A DNA stretch of 64,000 nucleotides from Vibrio chagasii (GCF_024347355.1 NZ_AP025465.1:558001-622000), one strand, 5' to 3'. Positions 46,998 to 61,014 are shown, numbered from the stretch's first letter. Program-made: numbers and translations. The notes: a model not told the origin generated them from the letters alone.

Positions 46998-48422
46998 CTA
47001 ATCATTCGTTTTGAGCAATCTCGCCGTGCCGTTCTCTCTAATCGCATTGATTGCCTCTAGCTGTTTATAGATGACGAAGTAGCGATTGATATTGGCAACG
47101 TAGGTGATAGGCTCTTTACTGACGTATTTACGAGTAATTATCTCTACGTTTTTAAACCAGATGTTCGGGTTGTAGCCTTTCTTCTTCGCAAGGTTCCTCA
47201 TCTTTCTGATCTTAGCTGGACCTGCGTTATAGGAGGCGAGAGTAAAGTAAATCTGGTTATCTGGAGTAATGGCTGGGTCATCAAAATATCTATCTTTAAT
47301 GAAGCGCATGTATTTCACACCAGCATGGATGTTGTTATCGACGATGTGGATATTCTTGATGTTGACGTTTTTGTCTCTCGCAGTGCTAGGTAGAACCTGC
47401 ATTACTCCAATAGCACCTCGGTGGGAGACTCTGCTTTGATCAAGGCCCGACTCTTGGAAGCCTTGCGCAGACATCATCAAAGGATCGAATTCATACTTAT
47501 TCGAATACTTTTCAAATACATCAGCCAGTTTAGCAACGCGGTCAACTTTGTTCGGGTTGAGTGCCCGACCTAACCAACGAGTATTATCTATGTATTTCTT
47601 ATAGATAACGTTTCCAAGCAGGGTACCTGTTCGAGCTGTCTTAACGTATTTGTTTATCTCTTTCTTTAGTTGAGGGCTGTCTTTTCTTAATGCCCAGGCT
47701 ATTTGACCATTTTCGCGTAAAGGTAAGTCGTGATGGACTTGAATGTTTTCCATCACATCGATCCACAGTTTCGCTTTGTGGCTGTCTAGAATCGTACCTT
47801 GTATATAGCCTTGGTTAACGAGCTCGATCAGTTCGTAGTCTTGCAGTGACTCTTCGATGAAGTGGACATGCAGTGGCGGTAAACCCAGTTCGTTGAGTTC
47901 CTTATTGACCCTTTGCACGCTTTCGAAGTAACTGGAGCTGGCCCGAATCCATACTTCCTTACCACTAAGCTGCTTGATCTCGGTGATCGCTTCTGAATTC
48001 TTGCCAGTGATAATGAGCTCTTTACCGTCTTTAATCATAGGGGCTGAAAAATCGATCACCTTTAATCGCTTATCGGTGACGGTCAGGTTTGCAACAGCAA
48101 CATCGCCATAGCCTGACTGTAGAGAGGGGAGCAGGTCATCCCGCTGCACAGGAATAATTTGAACGTTCAGGTAAGGGTGCTTCTTGCGAAGACTTTTTTC
48201 GAAATGGTAAAGCATCTCGGCAACGATGCCTTTGGGCTTGCCATCTTCTATATAGTAGAAGCCAAGATCAGCAGAGACCAGCACTCTCACTGTACCTTTG
48301 GTTTTGAGTACGTCGAGGTCCCCCATGTAAGGCTTATTGCTTAATGGCGAGAGTTCTAATGCGTGGGAAAATTGGCTAAATAGCACGATCCCAATAAATA
48401 ATAACAACCTACTCACATCCAC
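46998..48422 (-). CDS. MltF-like lytic transglycosylase with solute-binding domain
   Basis: A 474-residue periplasmic protein with signal peptide MDVSRLLLFIGIVLFSQFSHA. A family 3 solute-binding domain (about residues 35-270, GTVRVLVSADLGFYYIEDGKPKG to VIDFSAPM) is followed by a lytic transglycosylase domain (about 300-440). The latter has the catalytic Glu in SAQGFQESGLDQSRVSHRGAIGVMQVLP and a SYNAGPAKI motif. This is the MltF layout, in which the binding domain regulates the enzyme by sensing murein fragments. It has no lipobox. It is probably a paralog, as MltF itself is expected elsewhere on the chromosome. Confidence 0.85.
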   Translation of the reverse strand: MDVSRLLLFIGIVLFSQFSHALELSPLSNKPYMGDLDVLKTKGTVRVLVSADLGFYYIEDGKPKGIVAEMLYHFEKSLRKKHPYLNVQIIPVQRDDLLPSLQSGYGDVAVANLTVTDKRLKVIDFSAPMIKDGKELIITGKNSEAITEIKQLSGKEVWIRASSSYFESVQRVNKELNELGLPPLHVHFIEESLQDYELIELVNQGYIQGTILDSHKAKLWIDVMENIQVHHDLPLRENGQIAWALRKDSPQLKKEINKYVKTARTGTLLGNVIYKKYIDNTRWLGRALNPNKVDRVAKLADVFEKYSNKYEFDPLMMSAQGFQESGLDQSRVSHRGAIGVMQVLPSTARDKNVNIKNIHIVDNNIHAGVKYMRFIKDRYFDDPAITPDNQIYFTLASYNAGPAKIRKMRNLAKKKGYNPNIWFKNVEIITRKYVSKEPITYVANINRYFVIYKQLEAINAIRENGTARLLKTND

Positions 48423-48504
48423 ACTCCATGTTGATGTTTTGTTAAAAGTTATTTATTGAAGATACCGTGTATTGTGCGATTCATCAAGTTCGTGGAATAG
48501 GTTT

Positions 48505-48540
48505 AAAAAAAGCGCGCTAGTAAATTAGCGCGCTTTTTTA
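48505..48540 (-). terminator. bamD terminator
   Basis: AAAAAAGCGCGCTA (48506-48519) pairs with TAGCGCGCTTTTTT (48526-48539). Confidence 0.87.
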
Positions 48541-48560
48541 GTCAGGAACAGAATGGTTGG

Positions 48561-49289
48561 CTAAGGTAGTGGGTTCAGCTCAATCAAGGCTTCTGTTCTT
48601 TGAATCGCGTCCTCAAGGCCAAGCTGTTTGTAGGCCTCTAGCTGAATTTTTAGAGACTTACGCGCTGCGATGGTATCTGGGTAAGTCTTTTGCAGTTCTT
48701 GCGTTCTATTGATTGCTGCGATCCAAGCTTCACGACGTAGATAGAAATCTGCCGTTGCTAGGTCGTAATCCGCCAAACGGTTTTTAAGTGCGAACATGCG
48801 TTTTTGTGCATCTTCTGCGTAAGGGCTTGCTGGGAAGCGCTCTAGTAGTCGTTTGAAATCAGCAAAAGCGAGTTTTACTGGCTCAGGATCTCGGTCGCTA
48901 CGGTCGATATTAAAAATATCGTGCATAAAGTTTCTGTCTTGTGCCATGTGCGTTAGGCCGCGCATGTAAAGAACCCAGTCTTGTTTTTCGTGAGTTGGGT
49001 TTAAACGCAAGAAACGTGAAATGGTCGCTAGGCCAAGCGCTAGGTCATCATTTTTGTAGTAAGCGTAAATCAGGTCTAGCTGTACTTGTTCAGAATAGGC
49101 GCCGAAAGGGTAACGAGAGTCTAGAGCTTCTAGCTTTTCAATGGCAGAAAGCCAGCTACCACTTTGTAGCGATTCTTGCGCCTCAGAATAGAGAACCGAT
49201 GGCGGTACATCTGGCACTATCTCTTCGGTACTTGAACAACCAGCCAAGAGTGATACGGCTAATAGACCCGCTAAAGTAAGGTGTTTCAT
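48561..49289 (-). CDS. bamD: Outer-membrane assembly lipoprotein BamD
   Basis: BamD is an essential lipoprotein of the BAM complex that inserts beta-barrel proteins into the outer membrane. The 242-residue precursor has signal peptide MKHLTLAGLLAVSLLAGC with the lipidated Cys at residue 18. Tetratricopeptide-type helices follow (LYSEAQESLQSGSWLSAIEKLEALDSRYPFG, then LDLIYAYYKNDDLALGLATISRFLRLNPTH). It is divergent from rluD, an order shared with E. coli (yfiO-rluD-yfiH-clpB). Confidence 0.95.
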   Translation of the reverse strand: MKHLTLAGLLAVSLLAGCSSTEEIVPDVPPSVLYSEAQESLQSGSWLSAIEKLEALDSRYPFGAYSEQVQLDLIYAYYKNDDLALGLATISRFLRLNPTHEKQDWVLYMRGLTHMAQDRNFMHDIFNIDRSDRDPEPVKLAFADFKRLLERFPASPYAEDAQKRMFALKNRLADYDLATADFYLRREAWIAAINRTQELQKTYPDTIAARKSLKIQLEAYKQLGLEDAIQRTEALIELNPLP

Positions 49290-49426
49290 GTCAGGCGTCG
49301 ATTCCTTGAATTAAATATTTCGTAAGCTTCCGTTACTTTCTAACCAGTAACAGATACAATGATGCAATTATTCTATTTTATCCATACTAATGGGTATTAG
49401 TCTCACGGTTTTTAAAAAAGTTCGAT

Positions 49427-50401
49427 ATGGCTCAGCAGATCACATTAACAGACACAGTAAAAAGCAGCCAGTTAGGTCAACGTTTAGACCAAGCTGTCGC
49501 TGAACTATTTACCGATTTTTCTCGCTCTCGTATTAAAGAGTGGCTTCTTGACGGCAAAGTCCAAGTGGACGGTGAAGTTATTACCAAGCCACGCGTTAAG
49601 GTTATGGGCGGAGAAGAGATCATCTTACAAGCTGAACTTGAAGATGAAGAGCGCTGGGAAGCACAAGACATTCCTCTAGACATTGTCTTTGAAGATGAAC
49701 ACCTATTGGTTATTAACAAGCCACGTGATTTTGTTGTTCACCCAGGAGCAGGTACGCCGGATGGAACCGTGCTAAACGCGTTGCTGCACCACTACCCACA
49801 AATCGCTGAAGTACCTCGTGCAGGTATTGTTCACCGTCTAGATAAAGACACGACAGGTCTTATGGTTGTTGCTAAAACAGTACCAGCACAGACTCGCCTT
49901 GTACGTGCACTGGCTAAGCGTCGTATTACTCGTGAATACGAAGCGATTGCAATCGGCAAAATGACCGCTGGTGGCATGGTAGAAAAAGGCATTAGCCGCC
50001 ACGCTACCAAGCGTACTTTGATGGCTGTGAATGAAACGGGCAAGCCAGCGGTAACTCACTACCGCGTTGCTGAGCACTTCCGTGAACATACACGTATTCG
50101 CCTACGTCTAGAAACGGGTCGTACTCACCAAATCCGTGTACACATGTCTTACCTTCAGCATCCACTGCTAGGTGATATTGCATACGGCGGTCGTGCACGT
50201 ATTCCAAAGGGCGCATCAGAAGAACTAACGAAGATGATTCGTGCTTTTGACCGTCAAGCACTACACGCGGTTATGCTCAAATTTGTTCACCCAATTACGG
50301 GCGAAGAAGTTGAGTTCCACGCACCTGTGCCAAATGACATGGTTGTGATGGCTGAAGCACTACGTGTTGATGCTCGCGATAACCTAGAAGAAGACATTTA
50401 A
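49427..50401 (+). CDS. rluD: 23S rRNA pseudouridine synthase RluD
   Basis: RluD makes pseudouridines 1911, 1915 and 1917 in helix 69 of 23S rRNA. The 324-residue protein has an N-terminal S4 domain (about residues 15-75, RLDQAVAELFTDFSRSRIKEWLLDGKVQVDG) and the catalytic motif AGIVHRLDKDTTGLMVVAKT. The second conserved block LETGRTHQIRVHM is present. The stop is two bases before the pgeF start. A complete 23S gene lies 6 kb downstream. Confidence 0.95.
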   Translation: MAQQITLTDTVKSSQLGQRLDQAVAELFTDFSRSRIKEWLLDGKVQVDGEVITKPRVKVMGGEEIILQAELEDEERWEAQDIPLDIVFEDEHLLVINKPRDFVVHPGAGTPDGTVLNALLHHYPQIAEVPRAGIVHRLDKDTTGLMVVAKTVPAQTRLVRALAKRRITREYEAIAIGKMTAGGMVEKGISRHATKRTLMAVNETGKPAVTHYRVAEHFREHTRIRLRLETGRTHQIRVHMSYLQHPLLGDIAYGGRARIPKGASEELTKMIRAFDRQALHAVMLKFVHPITGEEVEFHAPVPNDMVVMAEALRVDARDNLEEDI

Positions 50402-50403
50402 TT

Positions 50404-51144
50404 ATGTCGATGATCATCCCTAACTGGAACGCACCAAGTAACGTGAAGGCTTTTGCTTCGACGCGTGTTGGTGGTTTTTCTGCTGATGCATATCAAGGGC
50501 TAAACCTCGGTATGCATGTTGGGGATGATGCTTCACTGGTTGAACGTAACCGAATATGGCTTACGCAACACGCTAATATGCCCGCAGCACCCATATGGCT
50601 AAACCAAACACACTCGACTGATGTGATTACAGTTTTAGAGCCTACAACCAATGTTCTCGATGCTGATGGAGCTTTCACCACTGCGAGTGGCGTAGTGTGT
50701 TCAGCTATGACTGCAGATTGTTTACCAGTGATTCTTACTGATACTAAAGGTACTCAAGTTGCTGCGGTTCATGCCGGATGGCGTGGTCTTGCTGGTGGTA
50801 TTCTTGAAAATGCAGTCGCAAAGTTTACCAATCTCAGCTCTGATAACCAGATCATAGCTTGGCTAGGCCCTGCGATTGGCAAACAAGCCTTTGAGGTTGG
50901 TGATGATGTGTTGGAAGCTTTCGTTGGTTTTGACCCTCAAGCCAAGCTTGCATTCAAAGCGAAAACTGAACCGGGCAAATGGTTAGCGAATATGTCTCAA
51001 CTTGCAACACAGCGACTTACTAAAGTGGGTGTTTCGCAAGTGACGGGTTCGAACCTTTGTACTTTTGCCGATTCTGATGCTTTCTATTCTTATCGTCGAG
51101 ATGGCGTTACTGGACGTCAGGCTACCTTTATTTGGCTAGAGTAA
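50404..51144 (+). CDS. pgeF: Peptidoglycan editing factor PgeF (YfiH, copper oxidase type)
   Basis: A 246-residue protein of the YfiH/RL5 family. E. coli PgeF prevents incorporation of L-serine in place of L-alanine into murein precursors. Earlier work calls the family polyphenol oxidase. The conserved metal ligands are visible: His in LNQTHSTDV, Cys in MTADCLPVILTD, and His in AVHAGWRGL. It is translationally close to rluD (two-base gap), as in E. coli. Confidence 0.93.
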   Translation: MSMIIPNWNAPSNVKAFASTRVGGFSADAYQGLNLGMHVGDDASLVERNRIWLTQHANMPAAPIWLNQTHSTDVITVLEPTTNVLDADGAFTTASGVVCSAMTADCLPVILTDTKGTQVAAVHAGWRGLAGGILENAVAKFTNLSSDNQIIAWLGPAIGKQAFEVGDDVLEAFVGFDPQAKLAFKAKTEPGKWLANMSQLATQRLTKVGVSQVTGSNLCTFADSDAFYSYRRDGVTGRQATFIWLE

Positions 51145-51215
51145 CGTTTAGTAAGTGTCCGCTTTTATCCAGCACAATTATATTTTTATATAAACTCTAT
51201 TCTTCATTCCTATCC

Positions 51216-51244
51216 CTTGAAAATCCGCGTTACCGTATCCATCT
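51216..51244 (+). promoter_or_regulatory. Sigma-32 type promoter of clpB
   Basis: CTTGAAA (51216-51222) is an exact heat-shock minus 35 sequence. ATCCATCT (51237-51244) resembles the minus 10 consensus CCCCATNT with a 14-bp spacer. It lies about 45 bp before the clpB start, in line with RpoH control of clpB in E. coli. Confidence 0.7.
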
Positions 51245-51286
51245 TCTAACCATAAGATAAACATATCTAAGAGTAGGAAGGTTGGC

Positions 51287-53860
51287 ATGCGTCTCGATCG
51301 ATTCACTAGTAAATTTCAAATTGCGATATCTGATGCTCAGTCGCTCGCATTAGGTCGTGATCACCAATATATAGAGCCTGTACACCTAATGGTGTCGCTA
51401 TTAAATCAAGATGGTAGTGCGATTCGTCCATTGCTTACTATGTTGAATATTGATGTGGTTCAGTTGCGTTCAAAGTTAAGCGAAATATTAGACCGTGTAC
51501 CGAAAGTAAGTGGTATCGGTGGTGATGTTCAGCTTTCGAATGCAATGGGTACTCTGTTCAATCTATGTGACAAGGTCGCACAAAAGCGCCAAGACACATA
51601 CATTTCTTCGGAAGTCTTCCTACTTGCTGCAATTGAAGATAAAGGTCCTTTAGGTAACCTGCTCAAAGAGCTAGGTCTTACTGAGCAAAAATTATCTCAA
51701 GCTATCGAGCAGGTTCGCGGTGGTCAAAAAGTTGATGACCCAAATGCCGAAGACCGACGTCAAGCATTAGAGAAGTTCACCATCGATCTGACTGAAAGAG
51801 CTGAGCAAGGCAAGCTCGATCCTGTTATCGGTCGAGATGACGAAATCCGCCGTACTATCCAAGTACTTCAGCGTCGTACTAAGAACAACCCAGTCATTAT
51901 CGGTGAACCTGGCGTTGGTAAGACAGCTATCGTTGAAGGTTTGGCTCAGCGCATTATTAACAATGAAGTGCCTGAAGGTTTAAGAGGCCGACGCGTACTT
52001 TCATTAGACATGGGCGCTTTGGTGGCCGGTGCTAAATACCGTGGTGAGTTTGAAGAGCGCTTGAAATCAGTCCTCAATGAATTGTCTAAAGAAGAGGGCA
52101 ATATCATTCTCTTCATCGATGAAATTCATACCATGGTCGGCGCTGGTAAAGGTGAAGGCTCTATGGATGCGGGTAACATGCTGAAACCAGCATTAGCTCG
52201 TGGTGAGCTTCATTGCGTTGGCGCGACGACTCTTGATGAATACCGTCAATATATAGAGAAAGATCCAGCGTTAGAGCGCCGCTTCCAAAAAGTACTTGTC
52301 GATGAACCAACGGTTGAAGACACGGTGGCGATTCTTCGTGGTTTGAAAGAGCGTTATGAACTTCACCATCATGTAGAAATTACCGACCCAGCGATCGTCG
52401 CTGCAGCAACACTATCTCACCGATATGTTTCTGATCGTCAACTGCCAGATAAAGCAATTGACCTGATTGATGAAGCAGCATCGAGTATCCGTATGCAGAT
52501 TGATTCAAAACCTGAATCTCTGGATAAACTCGAGCGTAAGATCATTCAGCTTAAGATCGAGCAGCAAGCGCTGACTAATGAAAACGATGAAGCCAGTGAA
52601 AAGCGTCTTCGCACCTTACAAGCGGAGCTTTCAGATAAAGAACGTGACTTTGCTGAACTTGAAGAAGTGTGGAACGCTGAGAAAGCAGCACTGTCTGGCA
52701 CGCAACATATCAAATCAGAGCTAGAACAAGCTCGTATGGATATGGATTTTGCAAGACGTGCAGGTGATCTAAATCGAATGTCTGAACTGCAATATGGTCG
52801 TATCCCAGAGTTGGAGAAGCAACTAGACCTTGCGACTCAAGCTGAAATGCAAGAGATGACCTTACTACGTAATAAGGTTACTGATGCAGAAATTGCCGAT
52901 GTCCTGTCTAAGCAAACGGGCATTCCGGTTTCCAAAATGTTAGAAGCAGAAAAAGAGAAGCTTCTAAAGATGGAAGGTGTTCTGCATAAGCGTGTTATCG
53001 GCCAAGGCGAAGCGGTAGAAGTGGTATCGAATGCGATTCGTCGTAGCCGTGCTGGTTTATCGGATCCGAATAAGCCAATTGGTTCTTTCCTATTCCTTGG
53101 TCCTACAGGGGTAGGTAAAACGGAGCTTTGTAAAACGCTCGCTAACTTCATGTTTGATAGTGACGATGCAATGGTACGTATCGACATGTCTGAATTTATG
53201 GAGAAGCACTCTGTTGCTCGTTTAGTTGGCGCACCTCCGGGTTATGTTGGTTACGAAGAAGGTGGTTACTTAACTGAAGCAGTGCGTCGTAAACCATATT
53301 CAGTAATCTTGTTAGATGAAATTGAGAAAGCGCACCCAGATGTTTTTAACATTTTACTTCAGGTACTTGATGATGGGCGTCTAACCGACGGGCAAGGTCG
53401 TACGGTCGACTTCAGAAATACGGTAGTGATCATGACATCGAACTTGGGCTCTTCAAGAATTCAAGAAAACTTCAATACGCTCGATTACCAAGGAATAAAG
53501 AATGAGGTGATGGAAGTGGCAGGTAAACATTTCCGTCCTGAGTTTTTGAACCGAGTGGATGAAAGCGTTGTGTTCCACCCATTAGGGCAAGAGCACATTC
53601 AATCTATTGCTTCTATTCAGCTTGAGCACCTAAAAAAGCGTATGGAAGATAATGGTTATGAACTTGAGGTGTCAGAAAAAGCGCTGAAGCTAATTTCTCA
53701 AGTTGGCTTCGACCCTGTATATGGGGCACGACCGTTGAAAAGAGCAATTCAACAGAGTGTAGAGAACCCATTGGCGAAAGCGATACTTGCTGGAAAAATC
53801 AACCCAGATAAAAAAGTACAGCTATTAGTTAATAACGACAGAATTATTGCTCACCAGTAA
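51287..53860 (+). CDS. clpB: Disaggregase chaperone ClpB
   Basis: ClpB is a hexameric AAA+ unfoldase that rescues aggregated proteins with DnaK. The 857-residue protein has an N-terminal Clp repeat domain (1-140), AAA-1 with Walker [10 protein letters not shown] and Walker [10 protein letters not shown], the long coiled-coil M domain (about 410-530), and AAA-2 with GPTGVGKTE and VILLDEIEK. Start ATG at 51287 follows AGGAAGG. Length equals E. coli ClpB (857). Confidence 0.97.
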   Translation: MRLDRFTSKFQIAISDAQSLALGRDHQYIEPVHLMVSLLNQDGSAIRPLLTMLNIDVVQLRSKLSEILDRVPKVSGIGGDVQLSNAMGTLFNLCDKVAQKRQDTYISSEVFLLAAIEDKGPLGNLLKELGLTEQKLSQAIEQVRGGQKVDDPNAEDRRQALEKFTIDLTERAEQGKLDPVIGRDDEIRRTIQVLQRRTKNNPVIIGEPGVGKTAIVEGLAQRIINNEVPEGLRGRRVLSLDMGALVAGAKYRGEFEERLKSVLNELSKEEGNIILFIDEIHTMVGAGKGEGSMDAGNMLKPALARGELHCVGATTLDEYRQYIEKDPALERRFQKVLVDEPTVEDTVAILRGLKERYELHHHVEITDPAIVAAATLSHRYVSDRQLPDKAIDLIDEAASSIRMQIDSKPESLDKLERKIIQLKIEQQALTNENDEASEKRLRTLQAELSDKERDFAELEEVWNAEKAALSGTQHIKSELEQARMDMDFARRAGDLNRMSELQYGRIPELEKQLDLATQAEMQEMTLLRNKVTDAEIADVLSKQTGIPVSKMLEAEKEKLLKMEGVLHKRVIGQGEAVEVVSNAIRRSRAGLSDPNKPIGSFLFLGPTGVGKTELCKTLANFMFDSDDAMVRIDMSEFMEKHSVARLVGAPPGYVGYEEGGYLTEAVRRKPYSVILLDEIEKAHPDVFNILLQVLDDGRLTDGQGRTVDFRNTVVIMTSNLGSSRIQENFNTLDYQGIKNEVMEVAGKHFRPEFLNRVDESVVFHPLGQEHIQSIASIQLEHLKKRMEDNGYELEVSEKALKLISQVGFDPVYGARPLKRAIQQSVENPLAKAILAGKINPDKKVQLLVNNDRIIAHQ

Positions 53861-54418
53861 TTGGGGCAGAAACAATAGGTACGATTCGCTAAATTTAGTC
53901 TAAATCGTACCTATTTCGAACGCTTTGTATAAATACTATTCGAACAGTCGCCAGTGGCGGCTTTTTTTCGTTTTTGGCCTTGTGCGCAAGATTATTATCT
54001 CTATAATGCGCCTCCGTTGTCAGGGATAACCAAGCGGTTTGAACTAAGCAGCAAAACGGCAAATAAGCATTTAAGATGCTTCAAAAAATTAGCAGGAAAA
54101 AGTGTTTGACACTGAATCCCAATTCGCTAGAATGGCCGTCCACTTCGAGAGGATCCTTACTAAAAGGAACGCTTAAGAAGTTAAGCTCTTTAACAATTTA
54201 AACCTATCAATCTGTGTGGGCACTCGTTGATGAATATCACTAAGTTTGTTTTCGCTTTTTAAAAGCAAAAGCAAATGTGAAACTTCGGTTTCAACTTGAT
54301 TTCAATGAACTGAGTGACCAATTCGAATCGAAAGATTCGGCACAGTCAATTCAACATTACTTAGCTTTTTATTAAGCGAAGAGAATGTAATCAGTATTCA
54401 TTGAGTCAACAAAATCTT
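53861..54418 (+). promoter_or_regulatory. clpB terminators and rrn promoter/leader region
   Basis: A 13-bp perfect inverted repeat AATAGGTACGATT/AATCGTACCTATT (53874-53886, 53903-53915) follows clpB. A terminator follows at 53946-53969. The rrn P1 promoter has TTGTGC (53980-53985), a 16-bp spacer and TATAAT (54002-54007) with a GC-rich discriminator. P2 has TTGACA (54106-54111), a 16-bp spacer and TAGAAT (54128-54133). A boxA-like GCTCTTTAACAATTT starts at 54185. A hairpin at 54245-54275 precedes 16S and resembles later rrn spacer hairpins. Confidence 0.75.
53946..53969 (+). terminator. clpB terminator
   Basis: AGTCGCC (53946-53952) pairs with GGCGGCT (53956-53962), loop AGT, followed by seven T. 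Confidence 0.8.
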
Positions 54419-55973
<1,555 letters not shown>

Positions 55974-56433
55974 TACGAAGATATTCACGATAAGTGTCCA
56001 CACAGATTGATGGTTTAATAAGTTAAGAGTAGGGAATACTTTTCCAGATGGGGCTATAGCTCAGCTGGGAGAGCGCCTCGCTGGCAGCGAGGAGGTCTGC
56101 GGTTCGATCCCGCATAGCTCCACCATCTTTAAGTGTTCTTATTTCTTTAGAATAGAAAGTAGAATCTTTAAAAATGGTTATTTCTTTTGAAATATCTAGC
56201 TCTTTAACAATTTGGAAAGCTGACTGATTAACTCTACGAGTTAATCAAATTAAAAGTTCTCAATGTTTATCTTTTGGATAAACACAACACAAACACATTC
56301 AAGTGTCTTGTATTCGATTCAAACTTGTTTGAATCACATTGAGTCCGGCAAACACGTAATAAGAACTAACCCTTCTTGTTACAACCAAAAACCTTGGTTA
56401 GTTGCCATACACTAAGACTCTTTCGGGTTGTAT
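55974..56433 (+). other. 16S-23S spacer with boxA
   Basis: This 460-bp transcribed spacer contains one tRNA-Ala gene. A boxA antitermination-like sequence GCTCTTTAACAATTTGG at 56199-56215 is similar to the one before 16S. TGTATGGTTAAG at the 23S start can pair with CTTAACCATACA at its end (processing stem). Confidence 0.8.
56050..56125 (+). tRNA. tRNA-Ala (anticodon GGC)
   Basis: A 76-base tRNA with encoded CCA. The acceptor stem GGGGCTA pairs with TAGCTCC. The anticodon loop CTGGCAG gives anticodon GGC. The T arm has GGTTCGATCC. It lies in the rRNA spacer; in enterobacterial spacers the alanine tRNA is usually the TGC isoacceptor. Confidence 0.96.
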
Positions 56434-59324
<2,891 letters not shown>

Positions 59325-59358
59325 ACAACACCCAAGGGGTTTTGATGGACTCAAAATT

Positions 59359-59477
59359 GTTGTTTCCGCTTTAAAAAGCAGAGGCAAACAAGAACACTTG
59401 AATGAGTTTACGTAAGAACTTTTAATAGCTTTCCAGATTATTTTGCCTTCAGTTTTTAAAAAAGCTGAAAGTAAAAG
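59359..59477 (+). other. 23S-5S spacer with two related hairpins
   Basis: Hairpins at 59359-59390 (around TTTAAAAAGC) and 59441-59476 (around TTTTTAAAAAA) resemble the one before 16S (54245-54275) and after 5S (59611-59640). They are probable processing or spacer structures of the rRNA precursor. Confidence 0.5.
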
Positions 59478-59484
59478 CAGAATT

Positions 59485-59604
59485 TGCTTGGCGACCATAG
59501 CATTGTGGACCCACCTGATTCCATGCCGAACTCAGAAGTGAAACACAATAGCGCCGATGGTAGTGTGGGGCTTCCCCATGTGAGAGTAGGACATCGCCAG
59601 GCTT
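59485..59604 (+). rRNA. rrf: 5S ribosomal RNA
   Basis: A 120-base 5S gene beginning TGCTTGGCGACCATAGC. It contains the conserved CCATGCCGAACTCAGAAGTG and ends with CCAGGCTT, which pairs with the 5' end. Confidence 0.97.
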
Positions 59605-59683
59605 AAAATTTATTTTCACTTTTCAAAAGTGAAGACAAAAAGTGTTATGAATGACTTGTCAGCGATGATAAGTAGTCCACTGC

Positions 59684-59760
59684 GGAGTGGTAGTTCAGTT
59701 GGTTAGAATACCGGCCTGTCACGCCGGGGGTCGCGGGTTCGAGTCCCGTCCACTCCGCCA
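59684..59760 (+). tRNA. tRNA-Asp (anticodon GTC)
   Basis: A 77-base tRNA with encoded CCA. Acceptor stem GGAGTGG pairs with CCACTCC, and the anticodon loop CTGTCAC gives GTC. It is the first distal tRNA of the rRNA operon. Confidence 0.97.
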
Positions 59761-59795
59761 CTTATTCAGAGTTTCAGCTCTTTAAAACTGAAAAT

Positions 59796-59872
<77 letters not shown>

Positions 59873-59878
59873 TATACG

Positions 59879-59908
59879 AAGCCTCAGCAGAAATGCTGGG
59901 GCTTTTTT
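59879..59908 (+). terminator. First terminator after tRNA-Trp
   Basis: AAGCCTCAGCA (59879-59889) pairs with TGCTGGGGCTT (59894-59904), loop GAAA, followed by T run. Confidence 0.87.
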
Positions 59909-59932
59909 ACGTCTGTTGCTTCTGCAAAGCAA

Positions 59933-59994
59933 TGTTGGGAGCTGTAGCGCCAGCCCGGTCGAATCTCCGGAGTGCCGGCTCACCCCTGCTATAT
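59933..59994 (+). pseudogene. Decayed duplicate of the tRNA-Trp 3' half
   Basis: Pieces TGTTGGGAG (59933-59941), TCGAATCTC (59959-59967) and CACCCCTGCTATA (59981-59993) repeat, in order, the 3' part of the intact tRNA-Trp. Insertions of about 17 and 13 bases lie between them. There is no anticodon arm, so it is not a functional tRNA. A second terminator follows, as after the intact gene. Confidence 0.65.
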
Positions 59995-59996
59995 TT

Positions 59997-60028
59997 AAGG
60001 CTCTAGTCGAAAGACTAGAGCCTTTTTG
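59997..60028 (+). terminator. Second terminator of the rrn-tRNA operon
   Basis: AAGGCTCTAGTC (59997-60008) pairs perfectly with GACTAGAGCCTT (60013-60024), loop GAAA, followed by TTT. It has the same loop and position as the first terminator. Confidence 0.87.
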
Positions 60029-60174
60029 CTTTCTTAAGTTGAAATACTTCATAACCCCCTTTCAGCTTCTTCTATCTCAAATTTCTCTCTGCTCCCAAAA
60101 AGTTGCCAATAATCGTAAACTGTTCTCAAATGCCGACTAGTATAAATAATATGCATCACTTACATGGAACGGTT

Positions 60175-61014
60175 ATGAGGTTATCTTTTGTTTTAGTTGC
60201 CCTGTTTTATTCATTTTCTTCTTTAGCAACCCCTTGGGAGAAAGAGAAAAGCCCGACGACAAACTCGACCTCATCGATCGGCAGTTACGCTAACGGCTGC
60301 TTGGACGGTGCAAAGGTTTTACCGATTAATGGTGTTGGCTATCAGATTATTCGTCCCCAAAGGGAGCGTTACTATGGTCACACAGAGGCTATTCAGTTTG
60401 TTGAAAGGCTCGGCGTGACAACAAGTGAGCAATTGAACACGAATCTATTGATTGGTGATATCTCACTTCCTCGTGGTGGACGCTTTTCATCTGGGCACTC
60501 AAGCCATCAAACTGGATTAGATATAGACATATGGCTGAGGTTAACGGACAAAAGGCTCTCTGAGAACGAACTCGCCGTTCCTAAGCCAGTCAGTGTCGTC
60601 GATCTTACTAACTACAAGCTTCGCCAGTCTAATTGGACTAACGACCATTTCCAAGTGATTCGCCATGCCGCTAAAGATGAAAAAGTGGTGCGCATTTTTG
60701 TTCATCCAGTGATTAAGCAGGCTCTTTGCGAGCAGGAAGTTTCTGATGTTAAACAAAGAGGGTGGTTAGGCAAGATCAGACCGTGGTGGGGACATCACTC
60801 TCACTTTCATGTTCGCTTAAAGTGCCCTGAAGGTAGTGCCAATTGTATCCCTCAAGCTAAACCTCCTAAAGGTGATGGTTGTGGCGAAGAGCTCGCGAGT
60901 TGGGCGCCAAAGACAATCCCTGTTCCTCCTCCTAAAAAGGTAGCCACCAATAAGAAAAAAAAGAAAATTCAAGTCATACCTAGTCAATGTTTAGCCTTGA
61001 TTTCGAATAAGTAA
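60175..61014 (+). CDS. mepA: Penicillin-insensitive murein endopeptidase MepA
   Basis: MepA is a periplasmic M74 metallo-endopeptidase that cuts D-Ala-meso-DAP crosslinks. From ATG at 60175 the 279-residue precursor starts with a signal peptide (MRLSFVLVALFYSFSSLA). Zinc-site motifs are RFSSGHSSHQTGLDIDIW and WWGHHSHFHVRLKCP. The five or more cysteines of the family are visible (GCLDGAK, LCEQEV, KCPEGSANC, GDGCGEE). The C-terminus has a Lys-rich linker and an extra cysteine. The upstream extension from 60103 lacks a ribosome site. Confidence 0.94.
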   Translation: MRLSFVLVALFYSFSSLATPWEKEKSPTTNSTSSIGSYANGCLDGAKVLPINGVGYQIIRPQRERYYGHTEAIQFVERLGVTTSEQLNTNLLIGDISLPRGGRFSSGHSSHQTGLDIDIWLRLTDKRLSENELAVPKPVSVVDLTNYKLRQSNWTNDHFQVIRHAAKDEKVVRIFVHPVIKQALCEQEVSDVKQRGWLGKIRPWWGHHSHFHVRLKCPEGSANCIPQAKPPKGDGCGEELASWAPKTIPVPPPKKVATNKKKKKIQVIPSQCLALISNK

